Of a stretch of 64,000 bases of DNA, positions 50,121 to 61,875 are shown one piece after another. The notes beneath the pieces were generated by a model. It worked only from the letters and a program-made list of their open reading frames with translations, ran no database searches and had not been told where the DNA came from. The translations under genes and the position numbers were made by a program. Every line of letters begins with the position of its first letter. Within the stretch, counting starts at the first letter, position 1. Source of the stretch: Lottia gigantea. Its lineage: Eukaryota > Mollusca > Gastropoda > Lottiidae. Where the stretch lies: positions 463,247 through 527,246 of the forward strand of contig NW_008709333.1 in NCBI RefSeq assembly GCF_000327385.1, in the 5' to 3' direction.

Positions 50121-50925
50121 TAACCGTTTTATGCAGCTGACATACACCCTCCCCTTACTGTTGAGGCTCAACCACGGACTCGAATTATATTTAACGTAGT
50201 AAGTCAGCCCATAGCCCTTCAATCGGTATTGAAATGACTAACACATGTTATCTGTTAATGAATGTTATTCTGGAATCTTGCTTTTTAGACAAAAAAGCTA
50301 AGCAGCAGGATTCAGTCAGTTTTATTTTTTAAAATTTTGGCACAGGTGGTCTTCCATACACAAGAATTCAAGGTCAAAACAGGTGCCCGTTGAAATAACA
50401 GTGTAATCCGATTGATTGAGCTCTTTGCTTTTGGCTTGTGTAGTTTCAAATTGCAAGGATGTACACCTTTTGCAAATTAGGTGGATTTCAATCATAACTT
50501 GGCGGGGCAGATATTCGGCCTTGACATTGAAATAAGATTATTTTCAGCTACGGCTCTCCATCCATTGTTTATAAATAATATTCTAGTGAATTGTGGGATT
50601 GATAGACCTGAAACAGCCGCCATCTTGACCTGCATTCTGTTGTTTTGGTGAATGGGATTTGTGTACACACGTTTCATGGTCTGGTGCGGATTATCGTGAT
50701 AATCGGGATTAATTAATCTTAGCTGGATTATGAGGAACGTTTAGTGGATTAGTGGATTCAAGGTAGGCAACTCTTGGAGGATAACTCGCTGTCATCCGGG
50801 GTCAACGACCGCGATGATTTTTTTTATGACAACAAAAAGAAACCACATTTCTTTGTTCTAAAAATACACAAAATAAACAAATTTTGATCAATATTTTAAG
50901 GTTTCGATGCAGACAAGTTGTCAGA

Positions 50926-53900
50926 ATGGAGGAGCAGGAATCGGCTTCAAATTCTGGAATGTTGGATGCAGAAACGGTGCAAATTATGGTTAAAAATCTC
51001 CCTGCAGACGCCTTCCAAAATTTTGCTGATCTGCCAGAAACGACAACACTGAGCACCATTCAACATGCATTGAGCAGAAGTATGTCAGTGCCAGAAATGT
51101 CAGAAGTGGTTGGCACCACATCAGATTCATTACAAAGTGGCATGGTGGCAAGTGGTAGTGGCATGGATTCTGCATCAACATCGAGTTATGCGTTGACAGG
51201 GGAAATAAATCCATCAACAACATCAGGATTACCCGCAATGTCAGGTAGGAACTTCCTATTAGTAAGGGTATGCTTATATTTCTCTGTTTTTTTTGTATTT
51301 ATTGTGGTCGTTTTGAGTATAGGCTCTGAATATATTCTCTTCGTAATTCTATCCATTAATGGCTTGTCTAAATTTTATGATGAAAGCCAAAACTTAAAAG
51401 TCTAACAGGTTGGATGAATAAATAAAGAAGAAAATTAAGCTGAATTGAAAGAGAGAATGGTAGGGGGACATTTGGTTAAGCATCCCCTGTCTCTCTTATG
51501 ACATACCGGTACGGATAGGTAGGCAGTAGATCTATTTGCCTTGAATGTAGTTGCAAAAGTTATTTTATTCATTATTCTACTGAGTGCTGCTAATACAGTT
51601 CTTCCAGAACACCTAATGTCACTCTGTGACTGGAGTTTCTCAGCTTAAGATTGGAAAAGGGGGGAAACCACTGTAAGCCTATTTGCATTTTTACCTCCTG
51701 TCCAGAAATTTCACTTAAATGCTTCACTATATGAATTGTGCCATAAGTGTCTAATGGTGAAGAATAACAATCATTGGGAAATGAAATACAAAATATGACA
51801 AATGTTCTGGCCTTGAACCTCATCAATAGATCTCCCATACAACTCTCAGATAATATTATGTTATCTTGTATTAAGGGAACAATAAAGTTAGGGTTCAAAT
51901 TAAGGTCAACGTTCGCTGATGTTGGTTTCTGAATGAAAGGAGAAGAATAGGCTGAAATTTAATTATGTCTTTCACAATGTAATGGTTATTTTATGAATTA
52001 TTTATTTGTTGAATTTCAAATAATCATTGCTGGTATTATTCATGAGGGATAGAAAGTATCCGCTATTGAAAAAAAAAATCGATTTTCAGAAATTTTCAAT
52101 GAATTTTAGTCCAACAATTGCTCAAAGAAATTTGAATATCGAAATACGATGTCAAAATATATTAATTTATACTCAATTTTTTAGCTCAATTTTCAAATCA
52201 TCTTCCTTCTAATCATTCTTATTCATGAGGGATTGAAAGTATTAAAAAAAAGAATTGATTTTCAGAATTTTTCAATGCACTTTTAGTCCAACAATTGCTT
52301 AAAGAAACTCTAAATATATAGATATCCTATTTCAAAATACATGTTTATTGAATAAGCTTATACTACTTCTGGGTTTATTAGCTCAATTTTCAAATTATTT
52401 TCTTACTTAACTCATATTTTTGTTCATTGAACCTTTGAGGAGGCAGGTTGTAGCAATGTTGTTTAGAGTGTTTGAATTCAACATCATTTCATATCATTTT
52501 ACCCAACAACTGTCAAGCTTAGAGATAGGTATAGGGCTTCTTAGACTTTACTGATCTTTAAGCTGTTGGCTAGAGCTCATTAGATAAAGAATTTATGGTT
52601 TGCTCATGGATTTAATTACATTATAGAGAAATTATTGCCAAAGACCTGTTTCAAATTTGTAATTGAAATTCATAATGAAATAAGTCATGTCAAGTACATT
52701 TGTCCATTGCATAATAAAGATTTAATCTTGTCCCCATGTGTCAAATTTTAGACAGAAACATTTCCCAACTAAATGGACTTGAGATTTTTTACATACAGGT
52801 ACCTTATGATCCAAGAATTTTAATTTTTTTTTTTACAGAAGAGCCAAGTAAAATGGTTGCTGATAGTAACAGTAATAAACAGAGTGTTATTCCATGTAAA
52901 GTTTGTGGGGACAGAGCCTCCGGATATCATTATGGGGTTACGTCATGTGAGGGCTGCAAGGTAGGTATTTATTTTGGCTTTAGCCCTTGAACTCTGACCC
53001 AGAGCGACCCAATATGGAGCAGGAAAGTAAGACGTAAAACACCATTTTAATTCATTTTGAACTCTGCGTGTAAATATGAGAAATTGTTATACCCTGAACT
53101 CCCAAGTTATATAACTTTAACGCAATAATAAGATATTCTCACTGTTAAAATAGTGTTCAATATATCAATTGTAGAGCAATATAGAAATACCACTGTTAAA
53201 ATAGTGCTCAATTCATCAATTGTAGAGAGATATAGAAATACCACTGTTAAAATAGTACTCAATACATCAATTGTAGAGCGATATAGAAATACCATTGTTA
53301 AAATAGTGCTCAATATATCAATTGTAGAGTAATATAGAAATATCACTGTTAAAATAGTGCTCAATACATCAATTGTAGAGTAATATAGAAATATCACTGT
53401 TAAAATAGTGCTCAATACATCAATTGTAGAGTAATATAGAAATACCATTGTTAAAATAGTGCTCAATACATCAATTGTAGAGTAATATAGAAATATCACT
53501 GTTAAAATAGTGCTCAATACATCAATTGTAGAGCGATATAGAAATACCATTGTTAAAATAGTGCTCAATATATCAATTGTAGAGCGATATAGAAATACCA
53601 CTGTTAAAATAGTGCTCAATACATCAATTATAGAGTGATATAGAAATACCACTGTTAAAATAGTGCTCAATACAACAATTATAGAGTGATATAGAAATAT
53701 TAAAACAGAACCTAAAACATGTTGTTACTACGAGTTCTATCATAGAGATAAGCCTGAAAATAGGTCAGTTGTTTGAAGATTGCACAGCGTAAGACTCTGA
53801 GTAACAAGATGTTTCAAGTTCTGTTTTAATACCTTTAAGTTTAAAGCATATGACAATAACATTGCCAGTGTGTAACATCACTTTTAAGTTTTTTTATGCA

Positions 53901-56405
53901 CAAAATATGAAATTTTGTTGATTTGTCAGTAAAATCATTATTTCAGGGATTTTTTCGACGTAGTATACAGAAGCAGATTGAGTATCGATGTTTACGAGAT
54001 GGAAAGTGTACAGTTATTAGATTGAATAGGAACAGATGTCAATATTGCCGATTTAAAAAATGTCTCGCTGTTGGAATGTCTCGTGATTGTAAGTGACTTT
54101 TATTGTCAGAAGCATTTAAATTTAGTATTTATTAGGCCTTTATGTCTCTTCGCATTAATGGTCCTCATTCAGTTGGGAATATGGTGTTTAAAACTCAGAG
54201 AGTAAGATGTATAACTCTTATTTCATTTGATAAGTCCAGTTTACAGGACAGTAGGATCTAGAGCTATCATTTAATTCATGCATTTATTCATTCAAGCTGT
54301 ACGTTATGGAAGAGTGCCAAAAAGATCAAAAAGTCAAGACCATGATCAAAGAGTGAGTTCTACAGACAACTTGCAGGAACAGACGGCGCTAGAAAGTAAA
54401 CAACTGGCTATATATGATGTGATTCTCAGTATCTCGCAGGCCCATCATGCACATTGTGCTGTCACTGAAGATAAGATGAAAAATTTTACAAGAAAAAATG
54501 CAACTCTGGTAAGAATTTTTGAAGATCTTTATCAAAAATTTCATAGGCAAGTGCATTCATCCATTTAGGGCACTGGTGGTGGTACAGTGAGAGAACTGTT
54601 AAAACCATTTCCTGAGAAAGTGTTATATTAGTATTAATTGAATGTTAGTAAGAGCCCAGATATTTAGACTTATTTTTCAGTAATTTAAAGTGAACAGGCG
54701 AGTATTTCATGCTAAGAATTTGGACAACTAAAATAAAGATCTGTCAACTATGAAAGCAAATCAGCCTTTAAAAAAATGTACCAATAAGACAAAATTTTAA
54801 ATATTATATTTAATTTGTAGGTAGAGAAAATCGAATGTACAGATGGAGCATTACAATTCACAGATGAACAGATGGAGGCCCAGAGACTCTCCATGTGGTG
54901 TCAGCTAGCTAAATTAATTACCCCTTCAGTTCATAGTGTTGTCGAGTTCGCTAAACGTGTACCAAGTAGGTCGTTTTTACCCTAGTTTAAGGGATAGGGA
55001 AACCCCTGGATTGGGGCTCGATGGTAGTGTCTGCTGACAAAACATTGGTAGAAGTTAATGAACTTTTCACACATGAGGAAGTATAACAATCATCAATTCT
55101 TCAGTTTTATGGATATAGACTTCTACCGGTATTTATTATTTAAACACAATGTTTCATTACACATACAGGTAAGTGATTAAACGTAGTGTTCAAATAATAA
55201 ATTGAAGTTTATATCCATAAAACTCTTGTTTCTTAATGTTCTGTGATACATCTAAATGTCTTACAAGGATTAAATTAAATGTTGTTTGTGTTATTTTCTA
55301 GGTTTTTCAGAGTTAAGTCAAGATGATCAGCTGATATTAATTAAAGCAGGTTTTTTTGAGGTTTGGTTAACAAGAATGAGTCGAATGTTTAATCGTAATG
55401 AAAACTTAGTCACGTTCGAAGACGGAAGTATGATACACAAGGATGAGTTGTCTGTCGTTTTTTCAGTAAGTTTCTTTAATGATGCTGCATTGCAATCATA
55501 TTATAATCCATATGAATTTTTGTTTTCCTTTTTCAGAGAATTGAAGAGAGTAAATTGTAATAGTGTGTCAGTCACCCATTTGATACCCCTTAACCTTGTA
55601 ATGAACTCTTCAGCACATGTGCATTTCCTATTCATGTCATACAGTTTTATGGTTGATCAGGAGAGTTCATTTGGTAAATCAGGGTGAATATTTGCCTTGC
55701 AATTGTTGTAATGTAATAAATATATTGTTCTATTTACAGCCAGCGTTTGTGAGTTCGTTGTTTGATGTATCAACTAGTTTTAATCATCTCAATCTTAACG
55801 ATACAGAAGTTGGGTTATTTACTGGTATTGTACTTGCTACTGCTGGTAAGGATGTTTTTTATATATCCACTATATTTTGTATGAAATTGAAGCCTTTTTC
55901 TGTGCGTTAATCTTTTTGTTCATATGAAATGGTGTTTCAGTTTACAACTTATTAGCTTTAAGCTGTCCTGATAAGGGTTTTGTATCTGAAACATGTATCA
56001 ACAGCATGATACTCTCATCAATTAAACGTGGACTAACTCCTTGTCCTGATGAGGACATTATATCATAAACACATGTCAGCACCTTAAATTAAACTCTTTA
56101 ATATCTGCCTAATTTCAGATCGTCCTGGTCTGTCTGATTCTAAAGGCGTGGAACAGATTCAAGATAAATTAATCGAAGCTTTAAAATTACAAGTCAGTCG
56201 CAACCACTCAACGGAGGAGAATCTATTTGCATCGATCATCATGAAATTCCCGGAATTAAGAACTCTCGGTCACCAGCATAATGAGTTATTGAAGTGGTAT
56301 CGCGTACAGTGGAATCGTATCAGCCTACCTCCTCTATTTGCAGAGATTTATGACATACCAAAACAAGAAGACGTCTCTCAGGTCCCTGCGGCCTACACCG
56401 TTTAG
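50926..56405 (+). CDS. E78: E78-type nuclear receptor (NR1E), complete, eight exons
   Basis: Exons 50926-51244, 52839-52960, 53947-54088, 54297-54508, 54821-54965, 55302-55465, 55740-55845, 56119-56405 join in phase to 1497 nt (498 residues). The start ATG has A at -3 and G at +4. Residues 1-125 are an acidic, Ser/Thr-rich A/B region. The DNA-binding domain runs from about 126 to 205: first finger [16 protein letters not shown]-box CEGCKG split by an intron after CEGCK, then [29 protein letters not shown] and [14 protein letters not shown]. These match insect E78 (Eip78C) better than E75, Rev-erb, ROR or PPAR as I recall them. The ligand-binding domain (about 265-490) shows the helix 3-4 signature ([21 protein letters not shown]) and an AF-2-like helix LFAEIY near 482. 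Insect E78 is an ecdysone early gene; a ligand for the mollusc protein is unknown. Confidence 0.95.
51245..52838 (+). other. E78 intron 1
   Basis: No gene. Two related stretches near 52035-52120 and 52220-52310 share TATTCATGAGGGAT.GAAAGT, GATTTTCAGAA and AGTCCAACAATTGCT, a tandem duplication of about 185 bp. Confidence 0.55.
53112..53695. repeat. 51-bp minisatellite, about 11 copies
   Basis: Unit of 51 bp (CACTGTTAAAATAGTGCTCA, ATACATCAATTGTAGAG, AATATAGAAATAC) in the E78 intron that splits the P-box. Because 51 is a multiple of 3 it creates a 187-codon antisense frame with a 17-residue period, which is not a gene. The array ends in GAAATATTAAAACAGAACCT, also found at 28384. Confidence 0.95.
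54990..55260. other. Inverted repeat in E78 intron
   Basis: CAGTTTTATGGATATAGACT (about 55103-55122) pairs with AGTTTATATCCATAAAACTC (about 55205-55224), leaving a loop of about 80 bases. Confidence 0.65.
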
Positions 56406-57110
56406 TTTTTATGATCATCATCGTTTTTTATTCAGGTTTCATTTTTTTAATATATTGGAGTGAATTTTATTCCAAGAAAGAGAGAGATCTAAGCGTTTTT
56501 TGAAAAAGAATATTTGGAAGATTTTATACTTGTGAAAACTGCTCCGTAGTTTATAGGAGAGAATAGTTTTAAAGAGTTTCATTGCATGGTTTTGAGAAAG
56601 AAATTTGTGTGAACAATTTTATAAATGTAAAGGATGTGTGAAACCCTTTTAAGAAAGAAGATTTTAAAATATTTTTGACCAAGCAGAGGCACTAACAATT
56701 AAAGAAGAAATTCTACAAACAATTTTAAATACGTGTGAGGAAAGTGAAACCTTTTGAAATATTTTTCCCAGAAAGGCAGTTCGGAGCAGCTATATTTTAT
56801 TTGGGGATGAGATATTAAAATGGAAGGAATTTGTTTGGTTCGAAGAATTCGTGAGAAAATTTTAATTCTGAGCTCCACATTGGTAAAGTTTTGAAGAGAC
56901 AAGATCTATAGTTAAGGTGAAATGAATATGAATGACGTTCTCGAATTGGGTGGAAATTTTTAAACTCTTACCTCTATGATCGAAAAGTTTAAAAAAAGAA
57001 AAGTGAAAAAAGGAAGAAAAGACAACCAGCATTTTGAGGAAAAAAATCATTTAACTCTCAGGTTCAGACAAAATTTTAGTGTTCTTTAGTCAAACTTCCT
57101 CAGATATGGT
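56406..57110 (+). other. E78 3' UTR and flank
   Basis: AT- and purine-rich sequence after the TAG at 56403-56405. Short repeated phrases (GAAAGAAATTTGTGTGAACA-like, AAACAATTTTA) suggest old tandem repeats. No frame of interest and no certain poly(A) site. Confidence 0.5.
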
Positions 57111-57124
57111 TGAAAACTAGCATG

Positions 57125-57770
57125 ATTGATCAAAATATGGCATATTATTGCTATTTGTAGGGCAATATATGACCCATTATTGCTATATAATGGCCCATTA
57201 TGGCTATAGGTGGCCCATTATGGCTATTTATAGGACAATATTGTTATAGATTGTCTATTATGGCTATAGATGGTCCATTATGGCTATATATGGCCTATAA
57301 TGACTATTGGAGGGCATTATGCTACATATGGCTGTCCCATTATTGCTATATGTGGCCCATTATGGCTATATTTGGCTCATTATTGTTAAATAATTGTGGC
57401 CCATTATGGCTATAGATGGCCCATTATGGCTATTTATAGGACAATATTGTTATAGATTGTCTATTATGGCTATAGATGGTCCATTATGGCTATATATGGC
57501 CTATAATGAGTATTGGAGGGCATTATGCTACATATGGATGTCCCATTATTGCTATATGTGGCCCATTATGGCTATAATTGGCTCATTATTGTTAAATAAT
57601 TGTGGCCTATTATGTCTATTTGAAGGGCAATATAGCTATATATGGCCCATTATTGCTATAGATGACCCATTATGGACATACATGGCCTATAATGGCTCTT
57701 TGTAGGGCATTATGCTATATATGGTTACTTATAGGGCATTTAAGCTAAAAATTGTCCATTATTCCAAGCA
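57125..57770. repeat. CCCATTATGGCTATA minisatellite with 206-bp higher-order duplication
   Basis: Short units of TGGCCCATTATGGCTATA vary over 640 bp. A longer block is duplicated: TATTTATAGGACAATATTG occurs at about 57225 and 57431, and both copies continue through GGAGGGCATTATGCTACATA to TTGTTAAATAATTGTGG. The open frames here (WPIMAI-type repeats) come from the repeat. Confidence 0.9.
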
Positions 57771-60274
57771 AGAAAGTGCTAAATTAGTTAAAAAAAAATA
57801 TTCAAGAACGTATTGTAAAAATTATTTCTATATTGATGTATAGTGCTTCAGTGAATGTACTTTTATGTATTATGGTATCTGTTTAAAGGTATTAATTCGT
57901 CTATTTTTTTCTTATACCAACTGATAAATCTTGAAGGAATATTGTCGTCTAAATTTTAACTTTATCAGCTGATAGAAATTAAAGGAATATTGGTATCTAT
58001 TATTTCCTTTTATTTGCTATTGTAATCAAAGATATCTATGTGCTTTCAGCTGATACAGCAAATATTTAGACTACCAAATCCCTTCAAAGATAGACTTTTA
58101 TTCTATAGATGACCTTCGCATTTTTTGAAGGTCGTGAATATTGACCAACCAAAATGACAATGTTTGTCACATGATCAAATTTTAGTCAAATTAATTGATT
58201 TTTTTATGTTAAATATGTTTTTATATAATGAATTTTTTTTATCTGAAAATGGAATAATTGTAGAAAGCATAATGTGGGAAATTGAAATGAAAATCAAATT
58301 TTCAAAAAGGTTAAACAATTTTATGAATTAAACTTTGTCGTTTGAGGACTTGCATGTACAATTTTAGCTGTTATCAAGGAATTATTTTATATGAATATTA
58401 TGACCTATTTGGCAAATTGTAGGGCCTAGTATGTTATTAGGAATTTTGGGATTAAAAATGAAACAGAAAATACTGCTCTTAGGTGAAATTAAAAATGAAT
58501 TCAGTTTTATGATTAAAATTGATAGATTCAGTTTGAAACATGATTTGAAGCATTTTATATAAAGATCTATATTAGTTTTGCTCAGGGATAATTTAGCATT
58601 CTTTCTTTATGTTTAATTTCATAAATCATCTCTGGCAAGTCTTAACATCACTTATTTTGCAGTCTAATTTCAAATTAGAACAAACTTTCATTCCGTTTTT
58701 TATTAGCTTTTATTTTTATATATTCAAAAGGGCTGCGTTAGACCCTAACTGAAGTGGCTATATTAAAAATAAAAGGTAATAGAAGAACAGAACAAATGTT
58801 TGGTCTAAATTTCTTTTGAAATTTTGGACAATTGCATTAGTTTTGAAACTTTTTGAAAGATATTTCTGTAAAAAAAAATATTAAGAAAAATGAAAGAAAG
58901 ATTCACATTGATAATGTGTGGTATGAAATCAACCAATCTGAATAATGGGTTTGGCAACTGGTTTCTAAATCCCATGATTTCATTGGTTAAATTTTGGTTA
59001 CAAAAACCATTTGGTATAAATCTACCCAAGATCAATTATTTTGAGTGCCATATTTTTTAGAAATAGAAATAATTAGAAGTTCATATTCATTCATCAACTA
59101 TATATATAACCTTCATTTATACTGCTTTTTCATCAAATATATTTTTATTTTTTGCCAAATTTTAAGCATTTTATCTATATTTTCATAATTTTTAGGGGAA
59201 TTGCAACATTTTCATTATTTTTAGGGGCTTTGAAACATTATCAAAATTTGTTTAAGGACATAGATACATTTTCATAATTTGTAGGGCATAATTTTGATCA
59301 TAAAACAATATTTAACAGTTGTTAGTATGGCAGCTATGTTTTTCATTATAATGTTTAAGCGAACATAAATCCACTGCAGTTGAGACCCTTGCCGCGTATT
59401 CTCAAAATGATCTTAGCGTTAGGGTGGCTTGGGTCTTAACTTCTAACATTGTTTCTCAAATGATAATTGATGTAAAAGAAGTATGTTCTCTTCTTGTGAC
59501 CTTGGCCAGTGCTTCTATAGGAGAGTATCTTCTATAAAACCCAACACTGTTTCTAGGATATCACAAACTGATCACAAAGAAAAAATAAACATCTAGATAG
59601 ATATGATAGTTAACTGCCAGACATTTCTATCCAGGGTGAAAATAATTCTTAAGATTCAGTTGAATATTGTGATTCTCAGACATATAAACAGCCTTGCCAG
59701 TCATGTCTGGCAAATAGAGGCAAATCAATAGTCCTGATTTTACACAAACTTTTTTCATGTTTCTCTGTTTAAATACCTCATTGAATTAGATAAATATAGA
59801 TTTATTTAAATCTACATTAGCTAAGATAAAAACCAAAGAAACAAAGATCTCTTTTGTCATTGTAGTCCATAACATCTGTCTCTATTCCAGCCTCTGATAG
59901 CTATTTTGTCAGTGGACTGTACACCAATGAATAACTGTCAAAATATATATCAGAGGCTGGAATAGAGGCAGATCTTTCAGACTAACTTCATCTACTTTAG
60001 ATCTGATGACGTTTTTTTATAGTCGAGTTCAGATTGAATTTTAATATGACTGATGTTGTTATTTATGCAAGTTTAAGAATTTATGTAGGATGAATTAAAT
60101 TCTGAAATTTTATGGAATTGACGGTATTTTAGTTTTTCAGAATTTGAGAAAATTTTACAAAGTTTATATATTTTATTTGTAAACAGGTTTTTTTTTCATG
60201 GTAAAACTTAGTCTTTATCAACTCTCTTCTTGCATTTAAAATTTAAAATCAGCAATGAATTGTATGAATGAATT
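57771..60274. other. Intergenic, no gene recognised
   Basis: AT-rich. Contains a repeated TTTTCATAATTTTTAGGG motif (59190-59290), a GTGACCTTGGCCAGTGCTTC piece shared with 12402, a CCAGTCATGTCTGGC piece at 59694 and an inverted-repeat MITE at 59873-59973. Confidence 0.5.
59873..59973. mobile_element. Short MITE, CATCTGTCTCTATTCCAGCC ends
   Basis: CATCTGTCTCTATTCCAGCC followed by TCTGATA at the left returns inverted at the right (TATCAGAGGCTGGAATAGAG, GCAGAT). Arms of 26 bp with one mismatch, loop about 50 bp. A decayed relative lies at 33374. Confidence 0.7.
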
Positions 60275-60520
60275 GTTTGTCTACTCGGCGTCCCTTAGGA
60301 GAGTCTACATTTTTTTTATTTAATTTGATATTCAGGTTTGTCTACTCAACATCCCTTTCAGAGAGTCTACATTGCTAATATTGTTAATTTGATATTAAGG
60401 TTTGTCTACCTGACATCCCTTTCAGAGAGCCCGCATTGCTAAAATTGTTAATTTGGTATTAAGGTTTGTCTACCTGACATCCCTTTCAGAGAGTCCACAT
60501 TGCTAATAGTATTTAGGTTT
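60275..60520. repeat. Tandem repeat, about 64-bp unit, 4 copies
   Basis: GGTTTGTCTACCTGACATCC then CTTTCAGAGAGTC.ACATTGC at spacing 61-64. It is the reverse complement of the family at 261-415. Confidence 0.9.
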
Positions 60521-60730
60521 GTCAAAATCTTTCTCCTTATATTTTGAACCTAAGAATTGTAATTTTAGACAAACTGTTTGTATTTGTGTATATCTCAACA
60601 TTTATCATAATTATGTTCATTTCCTCTTCTATTTTGGATAGACTCTATTTTATCCTGTTTAAAAATCTTCACTGCCAGCTGAAAATACAAGAAAAATACA
60701 AGAAAAATACAAGAAATATGTGTCATCATT

Positions 60731-60955
60731 AAAGGGATTGACAAAAAGTTTTCTCAAAAATAATTTTATGACTTCACAAAAGTTGCAAATCTATGGGCTT
60801 TTACAATAGTGACAACTAAAAGGCTTAGTTTTATTGGAATGGCAAGAACAACAGATGTCTGATTGAAAATTGGAATGGTGCAATGGATGCTGCCAGTGTT
60901 CTTAATACCTGTAAAAAGTTTAGAAAACACCTTAACAATCCCTTTAAGCTGATAT
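60731..60955 (-). mobile_element. AGGGATTG-family MITE, best copy, TTAA borders
   Basis: Ends TTAAAGGGATTG and CAATCCCTTTAA are perfectly inverted. TTAA at both edges fits a piggyBac-like target site. The core (minus strand) CACCATTCCAATTTTCAATC, AGACATCTGTTGTTCTTG matches 16332-16505, 36783-36960 and 40704-40830. 225 bp, no coding capacity. Confidence 0.75.
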
Positions 60956-61337
60956 CAATAACTGGTCTCTTTACCTCAACTTGATGTTTTTAATGTTGAC
61001 AATTTAAAGACTTTCTAACTTTACACCTAAAGTTGACAATTTTATATAAATGCTCATCATTTAAGAAATCCTGATGCCATTTTAAGATTGGGTTTTTCAA
61101 CTCTTTAAAGGTGTTCAATCTTGAGGTGTCAGTTTTAAAAATATTTAAAATCTACCTTCAGTCATATTGTCATAATATATAATTGCATTATTTTTTTTTC
61201 TTTATTTCATTCTTGAAGAATTTTTCCATCAGTTTATATGTTATTTTATAACAAATGGTTCCTAGAACTGAATGACCTACATCTTTATTCCGACAATTTG
61301 TTTTAAAAATCGGTTAATTTCAATTTTTATTTAGAAT

Positions 61338-61875
61338 TGAGGTCAAGGTCATAAGACAGTCAGTGTCAAGGTCAATTCTGGAAACAGTCATGGCCATATT
61401 TCAGAAATCAGCCAAGGTCAATTCTCAAATCAGTCTGGGTCAAGGACATATTTAAGTATCATCTAGGTCAAGGTTAATTTCTTTTTGTTCCAAGGTCAGT
61501 CTTGTTATAGATTTCGTCAAGGTCAATTGTGTTTAAACATGAACTGTTTTTAACAAGTTATAAAGATAAAGCCTTTACCAGTAGGTAACCAGTAGGAGTA
61601 GGTAACCAAATTTGTTATCTAAGTTTAAATTGATATTTTTGGAATTTGATCTTGATATAGGCACAGTTGGCAGTCCACTACTATACAACTTTTACTCTTG
61701 ATTTTGCCATACTTTGGATAAGATTTTTAATGGAATTGTCTTGCTTGTACGGATTTTATTGAGATAGGTACAGTTGGCAATTATTTTCATACTTTTTAGA
61801 TGTTCAATTTGGTTAATTGGGTAAGGTCAAGGGTCAAGGTCAGCCTTATCATTAGAGGTCAAGGTTAATTGTGTT
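61338..61875. promoter_or_regulatory. Cluster of (T)CAAGGTCA half-sites
   Basis: About ten matches or near matches to TCAAGGTCA, including AGGTCAAGGTCA at 61340-61351, in 61338-61525 and 61818-61875. AGGTCA is the half-site bound by NR1 and NR5 family receptors. Function is inferred only; such runs also occur in mollusc repeats. Confidence 0.35.

Larger units (their letters stand above)
49557..50925. promoter_or_regulatory. Head-to-head interval between TTC17 and E78
   Basis: 1.37 kb separates the start codons of two divergent genes, so it should hold both 5' UTRs and promoters. No clear TATA box was picked out. It contains a strong hairpin (49729-49776), a copy of a dispersed repeat (about 49983-50120), and an AG at 50899-50900 that could be an acceptor of an E78 coding-start exon with an upstream noncoding exon. 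Confidence 0.5.

Noticed and set aside
50802-51238. Minus-strand frames opposite E78 exon 1
   Set aside because: Antisense shadows; the plus strand has a good start context and an in-phase donor to the DNA-binding-domain exon.
53107-53670. 187-codon minus-strand open frame with 17-residue repeats
   Set aside because: It is the 51-bp minisatellite read in one frame; the unit length is a multiple of 3, so stops are absent by periodicity.
50926-56405. E75, Rev-erb or PPAR identity for the receptor
   Set aside because: [17 protein letters not shown] and [14 protein letters not shown] fit E78; E75/Rev-erb carry a different second-finger sequence and PPAR has a shorter D-box.
57200-57705. Open frames with WPIMAI repeats
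   Set aside because: By-product of the CCCATTATGGCTAT minisatellite; no start context, splice sites or family likeness.
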